Assembly (NCBI RefSeq): GCF_022531965.1
Contig: NZ_CP092831.1
Coordinates: 4,535,001 to 4,599,000, forward strand
Source: Paenibacillus peoriae
GTDB taxonomy: Bacteria > Bacillota > Bacilli > Paenibacillales > Paenibacillaceae
Length of the DNA stretch: 64,000 nt
Direction of reading: 5' to 3'
Part shown: piece by piece, positions 62,971-64,000 of the stretch
How the letters are laid out: each line of letters opens with the position of its first letter
Numbering within the stretch: the stretch's first letter is position 1
Program-made: the position numbers and the translations under genes
The notes under the pieces: generated by a model
Database searches by the model: none
What the model saw: the letters and a program-made list of their open reading frames with translations, nothing else
What the model was told of the DNA's origin: nothing

Positions 62971-64000
62971 ATGGCATTCAAAGACAAACTGGTTGACGGC
63001 CTCACATCGGTAGCAAATGCAATCAACAATTTTAAATATATTATAGCGATCAAATCAGCTTTTATCACATTGATGCCCGTTATTATTGTCGGGGCCTTTG
63101 CTGTACTGATTTCCAATATGGTCATGGACCCAGTCAATGGTTTGGCCCATTTTAGGCCATTCTCATTCCTGGCTGAGTACAAACCGATTTTCTCAGGCAT
63201 TAACTATGCCAGCTTGAATATCCTTACCATTCTGGCTGTTTTCATGATTGGTCTGGAGCTAGGAAAAATTAATGGTGAGAAAAATCTTTTCCCCGGTTTG
63301 CTTGCTTTAATCTGTTTTATCTCTGTGACACCAACCACGATAGAGTTGATGGTTAACGGTGACATGCAAAAAGTAACAGACGTCATAGCCCGTCAATTTA
63401 CGGATACCAAGAGCTTGTTTTTAGGGATTTTCATAAGCATCCTGTCCGTCGAGCTATACAGCAAACTGGGTAAGTCCGACAAGCTAAAAATCAAAATGCC
63501 TGAAAGTGTTCCCAGCAATGTGGCCGTTTCATTCTCCGCACTCATTCCTACCATTATTACGGTGACTGTCTTCTCCATGTTTGGATTCTTTTTTCATAAG
63601 TTTACGGGACTCTATCTGTACGATGCTGTCTATAATGTGGTGCAAAAACCTCTGGAGGCCGTAGTACAGGGCCTGCCAGGTATACTGGTGCTGATGCTGG
63701 TTGCGCAAATCTTCTGGGTGATCGGTATTCACGGAAACCAAATGGTAAAGCCCATTCGTGAACCCCTGCTGCTTGGCGCGATTACTGTCAACATGACTGC
63801 TTATGAGCAAGGACTGCCCATTCCGAACATTATTACGATGCCTTTCTGGGACGTATATATGAGTATCGGTGGTTCAGGGATTACGCTAGCCCTCTTGATT
63901 TGTATTATGATCGCTTCCAAGCGTGAAGATATGAAGGAAATAACAAAGCTTTCGCTCGGCCCAGGTCTGTTTAATATTAATGAGCCTGTCATTTTCGGAC
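62971..64000 (+). CDS. PTS cellobiose/chitobiose-type EIIC, cut by window edge
   Basis: The first 343 codons of a PTS EIIC of the Lac/Cel family, read from the ATG at 62971 after GAGGGAGGG, with no stop before the window ends. The translation begins MAFKDKLVDGLTSVANAINN and contains about eight hydrophobic helices, GIHGNQMVKPIREPLLLG and, at the edge, LFNINEPVIFG, both characteristic of CelB-type permeases. A complete protein would be about 430 residues. It follows the EIIA by 18 bases, so the two are in one operon. Confidence 0.9.
   Translation, partial: MAFKDKLVDGLTSVANAINNFKYIIAIKSAFITLMPVIIVGAFAVLISNMVMDPVNGLAHFRPFSFLAEYKPIFSGINYASLNILTILAVFMIGLELGKINGEKNLFPGLLALICFISVTPTTIELMVNGDMQKVTDVIARQFTDTKSLFLGIFISILSVELYSKLGKSDKLKIKMPESVPSNVAVSFSALIPTIITVTVFSMFGFFFHKFTGLYLYDAVYNVVQKPLEAVVQGLPGILVLMLVAQIFWVIGIHGNQMVKPIREPLLLGAITVNMTAYEQGLPIPNIITMPFWDVYMSIGGSGITLALLICIMIASKREDMKEITKLSLGPGLFNINEPVIFG

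Overview
The window looks like chromosome from a low- to mid-GC, endospore-forming Firmicute, most likely Paenibacillus (P. polymyxa group). The evidence is a GerE-type spore regulator, a YhcN/YlaJ spore lipoprotein, a collagen-like spore-surface type protein, a YjfB-like motility protein, strong Bacillus-style ribosome sites, frequent TTG/GTG starts and a 7-1-7 Fur box. I saw no rRNA, tRNA, insertion sequence, prophage or CRISPR array.

Layout. 0-3 kb: metallo-hydrolase, methyltransferase and a DUF72 protein. 3-8 kb: a tightly overlapping minus-strand glycan operon (two glycosyltransferases, a CapD-like dehydratase, an NDP-sugar dehydrogenase, a methyltransferase), with a GT-D type protein divergent to it. 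9-17.5 kb: an SGNH esterase, an unknown beta-rich protein, a chemotaxis receptor with a YjfB-like partner, an M20 peptidase, small unknown genes including a tandem zinc-ribbon pair, and gerE. 17.6-21.9 kb: the Fur-controlled efeO-efeB-efeU iron uptake operon.

22.1-34.5 kb is the most interesting block. It is one minus-strand run of twelve genes: two acyl carrier proteins, a radical SAM/SPASM enzyme, two ATP-grasp ligases, a butirosin BtrH-like protein, a three-gene ABC exporter, a UGT-like glycosyltransferase, a Gfo/Idh oxidoreductase and a BtrK-like PLP decarboxylase. The parts fit carrier-protein assembly of an aminoacyl chain, its modification and transfer to an acceptor (perhaps a sugar), then export. 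The run is preceded by a promoter with a 19-bp spacer, as MerR-type activators use. It resembles butirosin side-chain assembly, but the set is different and matches no described cluster I can name.

34.8-37.7 kb: RpiR-type regulator with nagB and nagA. 37.7-42.3 kb: spore lipoprotein, secreted lipase-like hydrolase, and a locus resembling the split SigO/RsoA sigma factor with a membrane protein and YvrJ. 42.3-46.5 kb: GldA/F/G-like ABC system with a DUF4340 protein. 46.5-47.1 kb: two tandem copies of a roughly 190-bp structured intergenic element whose main stem shows compensatory changes. 47.1-51.9 kb: a collagen-like protein followed by three glycosyltransferases. 52-58.6 kb: a LacI-controlled operon joining a DUF4038 glycosidase-like protein, a Gfo/Idh oxidoreductase, an EutH-like permease and a beta-glucoside PTS. 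58.7-64 kb: DUF5316 protein, a thioredoxin-reductase-like flavoprotein with an Rrf2 regulator, then a PRD/BglG regulator with lactose/cellobiose PTS IIA and IIC genes, the last cut by the window edge.
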